In this document: positions 44,362 to 53,455 of the stretch, in pieces
How the letters are laid out: every line of letters starts with the position of its first letter
Numbering within the stretch: the first letter of the stretch is position 1
The notes under the pieces: generated by a model
The model's input: the letters and a program-made list of their open reading frames with translations, nothing else
Database searches by the model: none
What the model was told of the DNA's origin: nothing
Made by a program: the position numbers and the translations under genes
Assembly: GCF_009258225.1 (NCBI RefSeq)
Contig: NZ_CP043617.1
Span: forward strand, 1,054,001-1,118,000
Reading direction: 5' to 3'
Source: Sulfurimonas lithotrophica
GTDB lineage: Bacteria > Campylobacterota > Campylobacteria > Campylobacterales > Sulfurimonadaceae
Length of the DNA stretch: 64,000 nt

Positions 44362-45417
44362 ATGCAGGTAAACATTCCCCTTAAAAAAACAATAGACAAT
44401 TCATATGATATAACAATAGACTCTTTGCCTAAGTTACACTTTGATAAAAAAGTAGCAATTATAACCAATACTACCGTATCCGACTTGCATTTAGATTATT
44501 TAAAAGAAAGAATAACCGCAAAAGAATTAATAGTCGTAACATTACCAGATGGAGAACAGTATAAAAATCAAGAAAGTATAAATAAGATTTTAAATGCATT
44601 ATTTGAGAACAGATTTAACAGAAAGTCTTTACTTATAGCTTTTGGCGGCGGTGTAATAGGCGATATGACAGGCTTTGCAGCAAGTATCTATCAGAGAGGA
44701 ATTGATTTTATACAAATTCCTACTACTCTTTTATCCCAGGTAGATGCAAGTGTCGGCGGTAAAACAGGTATGAACAATGAATACGGAAAAAATTTAGTTG
44801 GTGCATTTCATCAGCCAAAAGCAGTATATATTGATCCATACTTTTTAAAAACACTGCCTTTGCGTGAATTTGGTGCTGGCTTTGCAGAGATTGTAAAAAT
44901 GGCAGTTACTTTTAATAAAGATTTTTTTGAATTTTTACAAGATGCGGATATGCGAGATGAACAAACTTTAATTGAAGCTATTACAAGAGCGGTAAAAACC
45001 AAAGCCGAAGTAGTTGCAAAAGATGAAAAAGAACACGGTATTCGAGCGGCACTAAATTATGGACATACTTTTGGTCATGTCATAGAAAATGAGACAAAGT
45101 ATGAGAAGTACTTACACGGTGAAGCTGTAGCTATTGGTATGGTTATGGCAAATGAACTCGCTTGCAGTATGGGGTTGATAAGCAATGATGAGGCTGTAGC
45201 CGTCAAGTTTTTGTTAGAAAAATATAGTTTACCGGTGGACTATGAGATTAAAGATATTCAGAAATTTTATGATGCTTTCTTTTTAGATAAAAAAAGTTCT
45301 GACAGCAAAATAACCTTTATTATTCCAAAAGGCATCGGAGATGTAGTCATAAGTGATGAGTGTTCAAAAGAATTGCTTATTTCAGTCTTGGAAAAATTTG
45401 GAGTAGATAATGGTTAA
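44362..45417 (+). CDS. aroB: 3-dehydroquinate synthase
   Basis: AroB makes 3-dehydroquinate, the second step of the shikimate pathway. The 351-residue protein shows PDGEQYKN, the NAD-binding AFGGGVIGDMTGFAASIYQRG, PTTLLSQVDASVGGKTGMN, and the metal ligands in FAEIVKMA, NYGHTFGHVIE and LHGEAVAIGM. Two adjacent ATG codons (44359 and 44362) are possible; the second sits at better distance from GGA at 44353. mscS-like overlaps it by 8 bases. It opens a block, aroB-mscS-mtaB-ftsH-like, that from memory matches H. pylori HP0283-HP0286. Confidence 0.96.
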   Translation: MQVNIPLKKTIDNSYDITIDSLPKLHFDKKVAIITNTTVSDLHLDYLKERITAKELIVVTLPDGEQYKNQESINKILNALFENRFNRKSLLIAFGGGVIGDMTGFAASIYQRGIDFIQIPTTLLSQVDASVGGKTGMNNEYGKNLVGAFHQPKAVYIDPYFLKTLPLREFGAGFAEIVKMAVTFNKDFFEFLQDADMRDEQTLIEAITRAVKTKAEVVAKDEKEHGIRAALNYGHTFGHVIENETKYEKYLHGEAVAIGMVMANELACSMGLISNDEAVAVKFLLEKYSLPVDYEIKDIQKFYDAFFLDKKSSDSKITFIIPKGIGDVVISDECSKELLISVLEKFGVDNG

Positions 45418-47083
45418 AAAACTTTTTATTATCTTCTTTGTTTTTTTGATTAGTTTTTCCAATCTTAGTGCAGAAAATAAAAAAGTAAACTCAACAGAAC
45501 AACGTTCTAAGAGTGCAGATTTGGAAGATAAAAAAAAGACTGAAGAGTCCAACAATATAAAAATCGGACAGTATTTTACCCTCTTGAATGAACTCGAATC
45601 AGAGATATCCAAAGAAAAGGTATGGACAAAAAGTTATGAAACATACTTAACTGCACTTGAAGTACGTTCGAGTTTAAATGAAATTAGAGAAAGAATAAAA
45701 TATTTAAAGAAAAGACAGCGTAAACAGTCGGTAAAAGAAGAATTAAGAGCACTAGAGGCTAAAGAAAAGATTATTGCCACACAAGTTGCACAACTTAAAG
45801 ATAACTATTCGGCTCCGTTTTCAGAACTAATAACTCCTCCCAAAATTGATGAAGCTCCAAAAATATCTAATCCGTTTGATATTTTTGCAGGTATATCTTT
45901 TATCAAAAAAGTAAATACCGATTTTGAAGCATATATGAAAAACAAAGAAGAACTTACCAAGCTAATAGCACTGTTAGAGCGTGAAAACAAGATATACAAT
46001 TCCATTAGAGAGATAGACTCAAAAAACAACTACCTAGAACAAGCTGCGACAAAGCAAAAACAGCTTGACAGATTTAAAAATGCATTAGGTACAATTTCCG
46101 CAGCGGCAGAGGTGTACGAGAGACGTTTAGAGGTCTTAGATGTAAATATAAACAAAGAGATACAAGATCAAGTTTATAAACTTGCTAAGATAGGTATTTT
46201 AGTAGTTGTTGTGTTTTTTATCTTTTTCTTATTAAAACTTGCGGTTAAAAAATATTTTACCGATAATGAACGTTTTTATATGGCGAACAAGGCTATTAAC
46301 TTTAGTAACTTTACCCTTATAATTTTAATAGTCTTTTTTAACTATATAGAAAATGCAAGTTATCTTGTTACAATACTCGGTTTTGCATCTGCAGGTATAG
46401 CGATTGCCATGAAAGACTGGTTTATGTCTATACTTGGTTGGTTAGTCATAGTCTTTGGAGGAAGCATCCATGTCGGAGATAGAATCAGGGTAGATATGGA
46501 CGGGATGAAATATGTCGGTGACGTAATGGATATATCGCCTATGCGTATGACTATTTTAGAAGATATAACACTAACATCAATTAGAGCAAATAGACGTGCA
46601 GGTAGGATTATATTTGTACCGAACAACTATATATTTACCAGAATGGTAGCAAACTATACGCACTCATCACTAAAAACCGTTTGGGACGGAATAAAGATAA
46701 CCATTACTTTTGAATCAAATCATAAAAAAGCAATGAGCATAGCTAAAGAGATTACCAAAAAGTATTCCAAGGGCTATACAGATATAACTAGAAAACAGTT
46801 AAACAAATTAAGACATCATTATAGTCTTAAAAATACGAGTGTTGAACCTAGAATTTTTTCTTTTATTGAGAGTAACGGTGTTGATATTGAAGCTTGGTAT
46901 CTAACAAATGCTTATGCTACATTGACACTTAGAAGTGTTATCAGTACGGAGATTGTGGATGCTTTTAAAGATGAACCTGATATAACCATAGCATATCCTA
47001 CTCAAATGATTCATATGGAAGCTTCTGCAAAAAATAAACCTACAACACCAATAGAACAAGACGATGCGACGGTGACTTTATAG
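45410..47083 (+). CDS. MscS-family mechanosensitive ion channel
   Basis: The 557-residue protein has a signal peptide (LFIIFFVFLISFSNLSA), a periplasmic coiled-coil domain of about 220 residues, membrane helices from about 263, and an MscS domain. The pore helix is ASAGIAIAMKDWFMSILGW, followed by GGSIHVGDRIRVDMDGMKYVGDVMDISPMRMTI, the beta domain signature. Such channels release solutes on hypo-osmotic shock. The long N-terminal extension resembles larger MscK-like forms. It overlaps aroB by 8 bases and ends immediately before the mtaB start codon. Confidence 0.92.
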   Translation: MVKKLFIIFFVFLISFSNLSAENKKVNSTEQRSKSADLEDKKKTEESNNIKIGQYFTLLNELESEISKEKVWTKSYETYLTALEVRSSLNEIRERIKYLKKRQRKQSVKEELRALEAKEKIIATQVAQLKDNYSAPFSELITPPKIDEAPKISNPFDIFAGISFIKKVNTDFEAYMKNKEELTKLIALLERENKIYNSIREIDSKNNYLEQAATKQKQLDRFKNALGTISAAAEVYERRLEVLDVNINKEIQDQVYKLAKIGILVVVVFFIFFLLKLAVKKYFTDNERFYMANKAINFSNFTLIILIVFFNYIENASYLVTILGFASAGIAIAMKDWFMSILGWLVIVFGGSIHVGDRIRVDMDGMKYVGDVMDISPMRMTILEDITLTSIRANRRAGRIIFVPNNYIFTRMVANYTHSSLKTVWDGIKITITFESNHKKAMSIAKEITKKYSKGYTDITRKQLNKLRHHYSLKNTSVEPRIFSFIESNGVDIEAWYLTNAYATLTLRSVISTEIVDAFKDEPDITIAYPTQMIHMEASAKNKPTTPIEQDDATVTL

Positions 47084-48331
47084 ATGAAAAAAGTTTATTT
47101 TAAAACATTTGGCTGTCGTACAAATCTTTATGACTCACAAGTTATGATTGGTGCACTTAAAGACTATGAAGTAACACAAAATGAAAATGAAGCTGATGCA
47201 ATAGTGATAAATTCTTGTACGGTTACAAACGGAGCTGATTCGCACGTTCGCACATATATCTCCCATATAGAAAAGACATCAAAAGCAAAGATATTTTTAA
47301 CAGGTTGTGGAGCTCATACCAAAGGTGAGAGTTTACTCTCTGCAGGTAGAGTACATGGAGTATTCGGTCAGAGTGAAAAATTAAAGATAGATTCACTTTT
47401 AAGTGAAGAAAAGCCGTATTATAATCCAGGTGATTTAAACCATATAGATAATGCTATAGTAGATGATTTTGTAGGTAAGAGCAGGGCGTTTATCAAAGTC
47501 CAAGAGGGCTGTGATTTCCGTTGTTCCTACTGTATTATCCCGTATGTTCGCGGAGATGCAAGAAGTATGAATGAAGAAAAAATACTCGAACAAATTTCAC
47601 GCCTCGCATTAAACGGTTTTGGAGAATTTATTTTAACAGGTACAAATGTCGGAAGTTACGGAAAAGGTAATAACTCGTCTATGGCAAATCTGATGAAAAA
47701 AATATCTCAAATAAGAGGTGTTAGACGTATTCGTTTAGGAAGTATTGAACCTATCCAAATTACGGATGAGTTTAAGGAGGTACTAGACGAGCCTTGGCTT
47801 GAAAAGCATCTGCATATTGCTCTTCAGCATACATCTCCTAAAATGCTAAAACTTATGAATAGAAGAAATGTATATAAGCAAGACAGAGAACTTTTTGAAT
47901 TTTTATCAAACAAAGGTTTTGCAATTGGGACTGATTTTATTACCGGACATCCGGGTGAAAGTGAAGAGATATGGAAAGAAGCCATAAAAAATTTAAATGA
48001 ACTTCCACTTACGCATCTACACGCTTTTACATACTCAAAACGTGATGGAACACCATCTGCAAATATGAAACCTGAAGTAAACGGTAAACTAGCAAAAGAG
48101 AGACTTCATCAAGTTGAATCAATTATAAAAGAAAAAAACTATAGCTTTAGAAAAAATAACAATTTGCCACTTGATGTTTTGATAGAAAGTCAAAGAGAGG
48201 ATGGTCTTTATCAGGGCTTTGATCAGTTTTTTAATAAACTTCTTTTAAAATCAGATGAAGATATGCTTGGAAACTGGATAAGTGTTGATAAGTATGAAAT
48301 CAAGAGGGAGAATAACTATGCTGAACTTTAA
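47084..48331 (+). CDS. mtaB: tRNA (N6-threonylcarbamoyladenosine(37)-C2)-methylthiotransferase MtaB
   Basis: This 415-residue radical-SAM enzyme converts t6A37 to ms2t6A in tRNA. The N-terminal UPF0004 domain begins FKTFGCRTNLYDSQ and has further cysteines in VINSCTVTN and FLTGCGAH for one cluster. The radical-SAM cysteines are in EGCDFRCSYCIIPYVRG. The length and GCRTN motif fit MtaB better than MiaB or RimO. A short C-terminal TRAM-like part remains. It begins directly after the mscS stop and overlaps the FtsH-like gene by 14 bases. Confidence 0.93.
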   Translation: MKKVYFKTFGCRTNLYDSQVMIGALKDYEVTQNENEADAIVINSCTVTNGADSHVRTYISHIEKTSKAKIFLTGCGAHTKGESLLSAGRVHGVFGQSEKLKIDSLLSEEKPYYNPGDLNHIDNAIVDDFVGKSRAFIKVQEGCDFRCSYCIIPYVRGDARSMNEEKILEQISRLALNGFGEFILTGTNVGSYGKGNNSSMANLMKKISQIRGVRRIRLGSIEPIQITDEFKEVLDEPWLEKHLHIALQHTSPKMLKLMNRRNVYKQDRELFEFLSNKGFAIGTDFITGHPGESEEIWKEAIKNLNELPLTHLHAFTYSKRDGTPSANMKPEVNGKLAKERLHQVESIIKEKNYSFRKNNNLPLDVLIESQREDGLYQGFDQFFNKLLLKSDEDMLGNWISVDKYEIKRENNYAEL

Positions 48332-49958
48332 AACTAATAGACTTTTAATTTACATATCGTCATTTTTTATTATTATCTTGGTTCTTTTTGCAGTGTTTAG
48401 AGATAACTCTGAATCTATAACACTTCTTGAGGCAAAAAAAATCTTAAATGAAAAAAGTGTAGAAAACGTAGTCGTAACAAAAGAGTATGTATTTTTAAAA
48501 ACTCAAAATGGCTTATACAAAATAGCTTCTTCACAAGTAAATCCAAGTATGTTTGAAGGTTATAAAGTTGAAGTGGGAAATGAAAGTAATATAATCCTTT
48601 ATCTTTTTCTTCTTGTTTTTATATTGGGTCTTGGTTCTTTAGGAATTAAACTACTTTTAAATCATTTAAATAAAGATCTTCCAAGCCTAAGGCAGTCTTC
48701 TAGACCGATTATGGGAGAGAGTGTTAGAATAGAATCTATAAAGAGTGATGTGGGTTTTGATGATATAGGCGGAATAAGTGATGTTAAGGTTGAACTTGAA
48801 GAGATAATTGACTTTATGAAAAATCCAAAGCGTTATAAAAGTTTTGGAGCTCGTCTTCCTCGTGGCGTATTATTAGTAGGTCCTCCGGGTGTGGGTAAGA
48901 CTATGATAGCAAAAGCTGTTGCAAGTGAGGCGGATGCTCCGTTTTTTTACCAAAGCGGTGCTTCTTTTGTTCAAATATATGTAGGTATGGGTGCAAAAAG
49001 GGTTCATGAGCTTTTTAATGCTGCAAAGAAAAATGCGCCGTCAATTATATTTATCGATGAGATAGATGCAGTAGGTAAAAAAAGAGACGGTCAAAGAAAT
49101 GATGAACGTGAAGCTACTCTAAATCAACTTCTTACTGAGATGGACGGTTTTGAAGCATCCAGCGGTGTTATAGTAGTGGCTGCTACAAATAAAATAGATG
49201 TTTTAGATGATGCATTGCTTCGTGCAGGGCGTTTTGATAGACGTATATTTGTTGAATTACCTACAAAAATAGAGCGTGCATCTATACTTGCAAAATATTT
49301 GGATAAAGTTCCACATTCGCTTGATGTATCTGTTGTAGCGAATATGACTGTAGGATTTAACGGTGCATCTTTAGCTGCACTTGTAAATGAAGCTGCTCTT
49401 TTATCACTTCGTCAAAATGATATGCAAGTAACACTTGAACACTTTGAACAGGTAAAAGACAAAGTGATGTTTGGTAAGAAAAAACTTCAAATATTATCTG
49501 ATAAGCAAAAACAGTATCGTATAACATATCAAGCTGCTAAAGTTATAATAGCAACATATTTTGATATACCTTTTGAGAAGTTGATTTTAAGTAATGAAAG
49601 GTTGACTCCTGCTACGGATGAGCCGTTTATAAAACATGAACTTGAAAATAGGGTTAAAATGCTTCTAGCGGGTACTGTAGCTTGTTCTATGAGATATAGC
49701 GAACATTCAAGCAGTGCAAAACAAGACTTGGATGAAGCCAAAGAGTTGGTTGAAAAGATGATTAACGAGTATTGCATGGGTGAAAATATTTATGCTTCTG
49801 ATAATGAAAAAGAAACTACTATGAATAAACTTTATGAAAATGTATCAAAGTTGTTATCATCATTGTCTTCTGTAATGCAAAGAGTTGAAGGTGATTTAAA
49901 CGAGTTTGAAAGTATTTCAAAAAGAAAAGTAAAAGAGTATCTTGATGAAATTCTTTAG
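48318..49958 (+). CDS. FtsH-like AAA+ membrane protein lacking the zinc protease motif
   Basis: The 546-residue protein has the FtsH layout: helix (about 9-27), a small periplasmic domain, second helix (about 92-112), then an AAA+ ATPase. Walker A (GPPGVGKT, 188-195), Walker B (IIFIDEID, 243-250), the FVQIYVGMGA pore loop and RAGRFDRR are intact. The protease domain is present but its HEAGH zinc site reads QAAKV (405-409), so it should not hydrolyse protein. The third-ligand aspartate position is kept (D470). The ATG at 48318 gives a normal start with GAGGGA upstream; the frame extends to 48282. H. pylori has a shorter ftsH-like gene at the same place (from memory). Confidence 0.9.
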   Translation: MLNFKTNRLLIYISSFFIIILVLFAVFRDNSESITLLEAKKILNEKSVENVVVTKEYVFLKTQNGLYKIASSQVNPSMFEGYKVEVGNESNIILYLFLLVFILGLGSLGIKLLLNHLNKDLPSLRQSSRPIMGESVRIESIKSDVGFDDIGGISDVKVELEEIIDFMKNPKRYKSFGARLPRGVLLVGPPGVGKTMIAKAVASEADAPFFYQSGASFVQIYVGMGAKRVHELFNAAKKNAPSIIFIDEIDAVGKKRDGQRNDEREATLNQLLTEMDGFEASSGVIVVAATNKIDVLDDALLRAGRFDRRIFVELPTKIERASILAKYLDKVPHSLDVSVVANMTVGFNGASLAALVNEAALLSLRQNDMQVTLEHFEQVKDKVMFGKKKLQILSDKQKQYRITYQAAKVIIATYFDIPFEKLILSNERLTPATDEPFIKHELENRVKMLLAGTVACSMRYSEHSSSAKQDLDEAKELVEKMINEYCMGENIYASDNEKETTMNKLYENVSKLLSSLSSVMQRVEGDLNEFESISKRKVKEYLDEIL

Positions 49959-50466
49959 TGGTTTTTCTCTGCAAAATGAATCGTATCTGTTTAATGAATA
50001 TATAAAAGATAGCGAGTACACCGTATGCGGTTTTTCATATGGTGCAATTAAAGCATATGAGTATGCATTAAAAGAAATTCAAAACGGAAGAAGGATAGAT
50101 ACGCTTCAACTTCTCTCACCCGCTTTTTTTCAGAGTAAAGATACAAAATTTAAGCGTTTACAGCTTATGGCTTATAGAAAAAATGAAGAAGTTTATTTAA
50201 ACCAGTTTCTGAATTCTTGTTTTTATCCGTATGAAAAAAAGATAGTTGAACGCTCAACTACTGTAATAAGCGAACTAGAAGAGTTGTTAAATTATGAATG
50301 GGATATGGAAGTACTAGATGATTTGAATTCAAAAGGTATAAATATAGAGGTATATTTAGGTGGAGTAGATGCCATAGTAGATGCAGAAGCTGCAAAAGAT
50401 TTTTTTAAAAATGTAGCTACGGTTACATATATAAAAGAAGCAAACCATTTTTTACAATTATCGTAA
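49945..50466 (+). CDS. bioV: Pimeloyl-ACP methyl ester esterase, BioV type
   Basis: This 173-residue alpha/beta hydrolase is likely BioV, the Campylobacterota enzyme that releases pimeloyl-ACP for biotin synthesis. It starts MKFFSGFSLQNES and has the nucleophile in VCGFSYGAIKA (Ser31), RLQLMAYRKNEE and a C-terminal GGVDAIVDA and NHFLQLS that could hold the acid and the histidine. Similarity to H. pylori BioV is judged from memory. The ATG at 49945 was preferred over the TTG at 49942, and it overlaps the FtsH-like stop by 14 bases. No other biotin gene is in the window. Confidence 0.78.
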   Translation: MKFFSGFSLQNESYLFNEYIKDSEYTVCGFSYGAIKAYEYALKEIQNGRRIDTLQLLSPAFFQSKDTKFKRLQLMAYRKNEEVYLNQFLNSCFYPYEKKIVERSTTVISELEELLNYEWDMEVLDDLNSKGINIEVYLGGVDAIVDAEAAKDFFKNVATVTYIKEANHFLQLS

Positions 50467-50493
50467 TAACTATTAAAATATAAAGGAAAAAAT

Positions 50494-51027
50494 ATGAGCG
50501 AAATTAAAATTGGCGTAATAACTGCAAGTGATAGGGCTAGTAAAGGTATATACGATGATATAAGCGGTGTAGCTATACAAGATACTATGAAAGATTACTT
50601 AAAAAGCGAGTTTGAGATAGTATATAGATGCATTCCCGATGAACAAGACCAAATTGAAAGCACTATGAAAGAGTTGTGCGATGATGAAAAATGTTGTCTT
50701 GTAGTAACTACAGGCGGAACAGGACCTGCACTTCGCGACGTAACACCTGAAGCTACCCAAAATGTATGTCAAAAGATGATGCCGGGCTTTGGTGAGCTTA
50801 TGCGCCAAGTAAGCCTTCAATACGTACCTACAGCTATTTTATCTCGTCAAACTGCAGGGATTAGAGGAAACTCTTTGATTATAAATTTACCGGGAAAACC
50901 AAAATCTATTCGTGAGTGTTTAGATGCAGTTTTTCCTGCAGTTCCGTATTGTATTGATTTAATTGAAGGACCTTTTATTGAAACAGATGAGGATGTAATA
51001 AAAGCTTTTAGACCAAAGCAGAAGTAA
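50494..51027 (+). CDS. mog: Molybdopterin adenylyltransferase
   Basis: The 177-residue enzyme activates molybdopterin with AMP before molybdenum insertion. Family motifs are KIGVITASDRASKGIYDD, LVVTTGGTGPALRDVTPEAT, GFGELMRQVSL and NLPGKPKSIRECL. The MPT-binding TGGTG loop is intact. An AAAGGA ribosome binding site precedes the ATG. It follows bioV by 27 bases and is likely on the same transcript. Campylobacterota use molybdenum enzymes such as periplasmic nitrate reductase and formate dehydrogenase, none of which is in this window. Confidence 0.95.
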   Translation: MSEIKIGVITASDRASKGIYDDISGVAIQDTMKDYLKSEFEIVYRCIPDEQDQIESTMKELCDDEKCCLVVTTGGTGPALRDVTPEATQNVCQKMMPGFGELMRQVSLQYVPTAILSRQTAGIRGNSLIINLPGKPKSIRECLDAVFPAVPYCIDLIEGPFIETDEDVIKAFRPKQK

Positions 51028-51051
51028 ATTTTTTTAATTAAAGCTCTTATA

Positions 51052-51861
51052 ATGTCAAAATTAAGTTCAAAGCTGGAAGTTTTAAAGTTAACATATCAAA
51101 AACCATTAGAGTGGTTTAGAAGGTTTAGATGTTTTGTAGGTAGTATAGTAGTATCTATACTTTTTATAATAGGTATAGTTTTTAGTATATTTATATATAA
51201 TTTACCGGATATAGAAAATACATCATTTGAAAAGTTAAAAGAACTGACAGAAAAAAAAGTTAAATCTAAACTTGTAAATAAAAATAACTATTTTCGATGG
51301 ACACCTTTACGAAAAGTAAACAGGGATTATCTTTATGCCATAGTTATGGCAGAAGATGCTAAATTCTTTACGCATAAGGGTATTAACTATGATGCCTTAG
51401 TAGATGCTATGGCAAAAAACTATAAATCCGATACTTACAGTTACGGTGCGAGTACTATAACACAGCAGGTTGCAAAAAATATCTATCTATCAAACAATAA
51501 GACAATATATAGAAAACTCCAAGAGTTTTTTATCACTAAAAGACTAGAAAAAAAGTTTACTAAAAATCAAATTTTAGAAATATATTTTAACTTGGCTGAA
51601 TTTGGTCCGGATATATATGGGATAAGAGCTGCTTCATATAGAATTTTTAAGAAAAGCCCTATGAAAATCAATGCTGCCGAAGGTGCTTTTTTGTCATTGT
51701 TATTACCTAGTCCAAGAAGATATTACTACTCAATAGTACAAAATCACAATATAACAAATAAACAAAAGAAAAAAATAAAAAGAGTTTTAAACGATATGCG
51801 TTTTATGGAATTTATCAGTTATAAACAGTACGAAAAATACCTTAACTACAATTATTTTTAA
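51052..51861 (+). CDS. mtgA: Monofunctional peptidoglycan glycosyltransferase
   Basis: This 269-residue GT51 enzyme polymerises lipid II into glycan strands. One N-terminal membrane helix (about 27-47) anchors it. Motifs: AEDAKFFTHKGINYDA with the catalytic glutamate, YGASTITQQVAKN, RKLQEFFITKRLEKKFTKNQILEIYFN and the FGPDIYGIRAAS region. The transpeptidase domain is absent, so it is the MtgA type. It lies 24 bases after mog; the promoter for the next gene follows. Confidence 0.94.
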   Translation: MSKLSSKLEVLKLTYQKPLEWFRRFRCFVGSIVVSILFIIGIVFSIFIYNLPDIENTSFEKLKELTEKKVKSKLVNKNNYFRWTPLRKVNRDYLYAIVMAEDAKFFTHKGINYDALVDAMAKNYKSDTYSYGASTITQQVAKNIYLSNNKTIYRKLQEFFITKRLEKKFTKNQILEIYFNLAEFGPDIYGIRAASYRIFKKSPMKINAAEGAFLSLLLPSPRRYYYSIVQNHNITNKQKKKIKRVLNDMRFMEFISYKQYEKYLNYNYF

Positions 51862-51890
51862 AATGCTATATAAATGCTATTTTTTAAGTG

Positions 51891-51896
51891 TACAAT
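51891..51896 (+). promoter_or_regulatory. -10 box (TACAAT) before the small unknown gene
   Basis: TACAAT lies 27 bases before the ATG at 51924, with AAAGGA nearer the start. No -35 consensus is seen. Confidence 0.4.
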
Positions 51897-51923
51897 ATAG
51901 TGAAGCAGTATTAAAGGATTTAA

Positions 51924-52265
51924 ATGACACTTGTTGAATTATTTACAGACTATATAGTAAACAGAAAAGATTTAAGAGATTATGTACAAGAGAGAAAAAC
52001 TCGAAATGAAAGAGGGGAGTTTAACGATACAAAACTTATAACGGCTCAGGAAAACCTTGATAAACTAAAAAAGGAAGACTTAAAGACTTATGAGCAGATG
52101 TATATGATTTTAGATAAGATTATGAAAGCAGATAGAGGTCATTATGTTGAATACTCTATAAATTTTACTAAAGCTATCTTAAAAATGTACAGGGGTCATT
52201 CTACACCCGAGGATGTTTGTAAAGAATATGCAAAAGAGTTGACACACCGTTATAATGACGCATAA
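51924..52265 (+). CDS. Small conserved-looking protein of unknown function
   Basis: The family is not recognised. The 113-residue protein has no signal peptide or membrane helix, is rich in charged residues and looks all-helical (LRDYVQERKTRNERGEF, ENLDKLKKEDLKTYEQMY, HYVEYSINFTKAILKMYRGH). It has a -10 box and an AAAGGA ribosome binding site, supporting expression by itself. It precedes the Sdh-like fusion gene by 56 bases, a gap with its own -10-like TAAAAT. Confidence 0.6.
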   Translation: MTLVELFTDYIVNRKDLRDYVQERKTRNERGEFNDTKLITAQENLDKLKKEDLKTYEQMYMILDKIMKADRGHYVEYSINFTKAILKMYRGHSTPEDVCKEYAKELTHRYNDA

Positions 52266-52321
52266 GTTTAAATTACGATTTAAATGATAAAATACTTCAA
52301 TTTGAAATTTAGGAAATTAAA

Positions 52322-53455
52322 ATGAATAATAAATTGAATATTGAAGTTTATAAATTTAACCATGAACAAGATTATCTTCCATATTACAAATATTACAGTA
52401 TAGACTATAGTTTGAATGATACGCTTGATGATATATTAACCAATATAAATTCAGTAGAAAAGCTAAGCTATGAAAAAGGATGTAACGTAGTTATTAATAA
52501 TTTGTTCGTAAATACATCTGAAACTATCGAAAATATTATTAAAAAAACAGGGAACAATCTAACTATAGAGCCTATTAGTAAGTATCGTTGTAAAAATGAT
52601 TTAATAATCAATAAAGATGATTATTTAAACAAATTAAATAGATTTAATCAGTTTTTGAATGATGAAGAATTGAATAAATACAAAAAATCCCTTGAATTAA
52701 TGTATTACTCTTCAAATACTATTAATTATAATAGAGATTATATCGGCGATCACTCATTAGTAATAGCTTATGATATTATTAATACAAAGCCGGAATTTAA
52801 AGAATCTATTTTAAATATATTGTCCGAAGCTAATACAGGTATTTATCACTACACTTCATCAAAAAATCGTTTATTTTCTTATGATGCTAATATAGAAGAA
52901 AAAGTTGAATTTTTATTTGAACTAGTTACTGAATATACAAAACCATCTTTAACTCAAAATAAATATATATCAAAATTATATGAAAAGTTTAAAAAACAAG
53001 AGATAGAAACAAAAACTGTAATTTCTCAAAATAATGTAGAGATTAAGCAAAGTTTTGAAGGTTTTAATATAGCGTATTATAGTGTTGATAGAGATTTAGA
53101 TATAGAAAGCTTTATAGAAAAATCAAAAGCTTCTTTAGTTAAGACAAATATGCAACACGCAAATCTTCCAAAAAGAGTTTATAAACAAAATACTAGGCTT
53201 ATTTATATGATTGCTGCAGATATACTTTTAGAAGCTAAAGATAACAATGCCGATTTTATTATTATTAAAGACGAAACTTTAGTCGATGTTTTTGATAAAG
53301 AACAAGATAAACTAGCTTCACTTAGCGGTAGAGAGATTGATCTAAGTATCATAACTTACAATCAGTTTTTAATGCTATTAAACGGTGAAAAAGATAAAGC
53401 CGTTTTAGGGCTTGATAAAAATAAAGTTAAAATTGAATTTTTGGCTTCGGCTTAG
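52322..53455 (+). CDS. SdhB-SdhE-like fusion protein lacking most iron-sulfur cysteines
   Basis: The 377-residue protein parallels the genuine SdhB and SdhE encoded nearby. Residues 6-112 follow the SdhB ferredoxin domain (EVYKFNHEQDYLPYY, GNNLTIEPIS, DLIINKDDYLNK). Residues 113-215 follow the second SdhB domain in order and length. Residues 248-375 follow the second half of SdhE (DNNADF, SGREIDL, then the tail). Of the cysteines that hold the clusters in SdhB and SdhE, only Cys54 is kept in position; Cys90 is the only other. It cannot bind the usual clusters, so a structural or regulatory role is more likely. From memory a DUF5644 family in campylobacters may be the same; a search is needed. 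Confidence 0.8.
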   Translation: MNNKLNIEVYKFNHEQDYLPYYKYYSIDYSLNDTLDDILTNINSVEKLSYEKGCNVVINNLFVNTSETIENIIKKTGNNLTIEPISKYRCKNDLIINKDDYLNKLNRFNQFLNDEELNKYKKSLELMYYSSNTINYNRDYIGDHSLVIAYDIINTKPEFKESILNILSEANTGIYHYTSSKNRLFSYDANIEEKVEFLFELVTEYTKPSLTQNKYISKLYEKFKKQEIETKTVISQNNVEIKQSFEGFNIAYYSVDRDLDIESFIEKSKASLVKTNMQHANLPKRVYKQNTRLIYMIAADILLEAKDNNADFIIIKDETLVDVFDKEQDKLASLSGREIDLSIITYNQFLMLLNGEKDKAVLGLDKNKVKIEFLASA

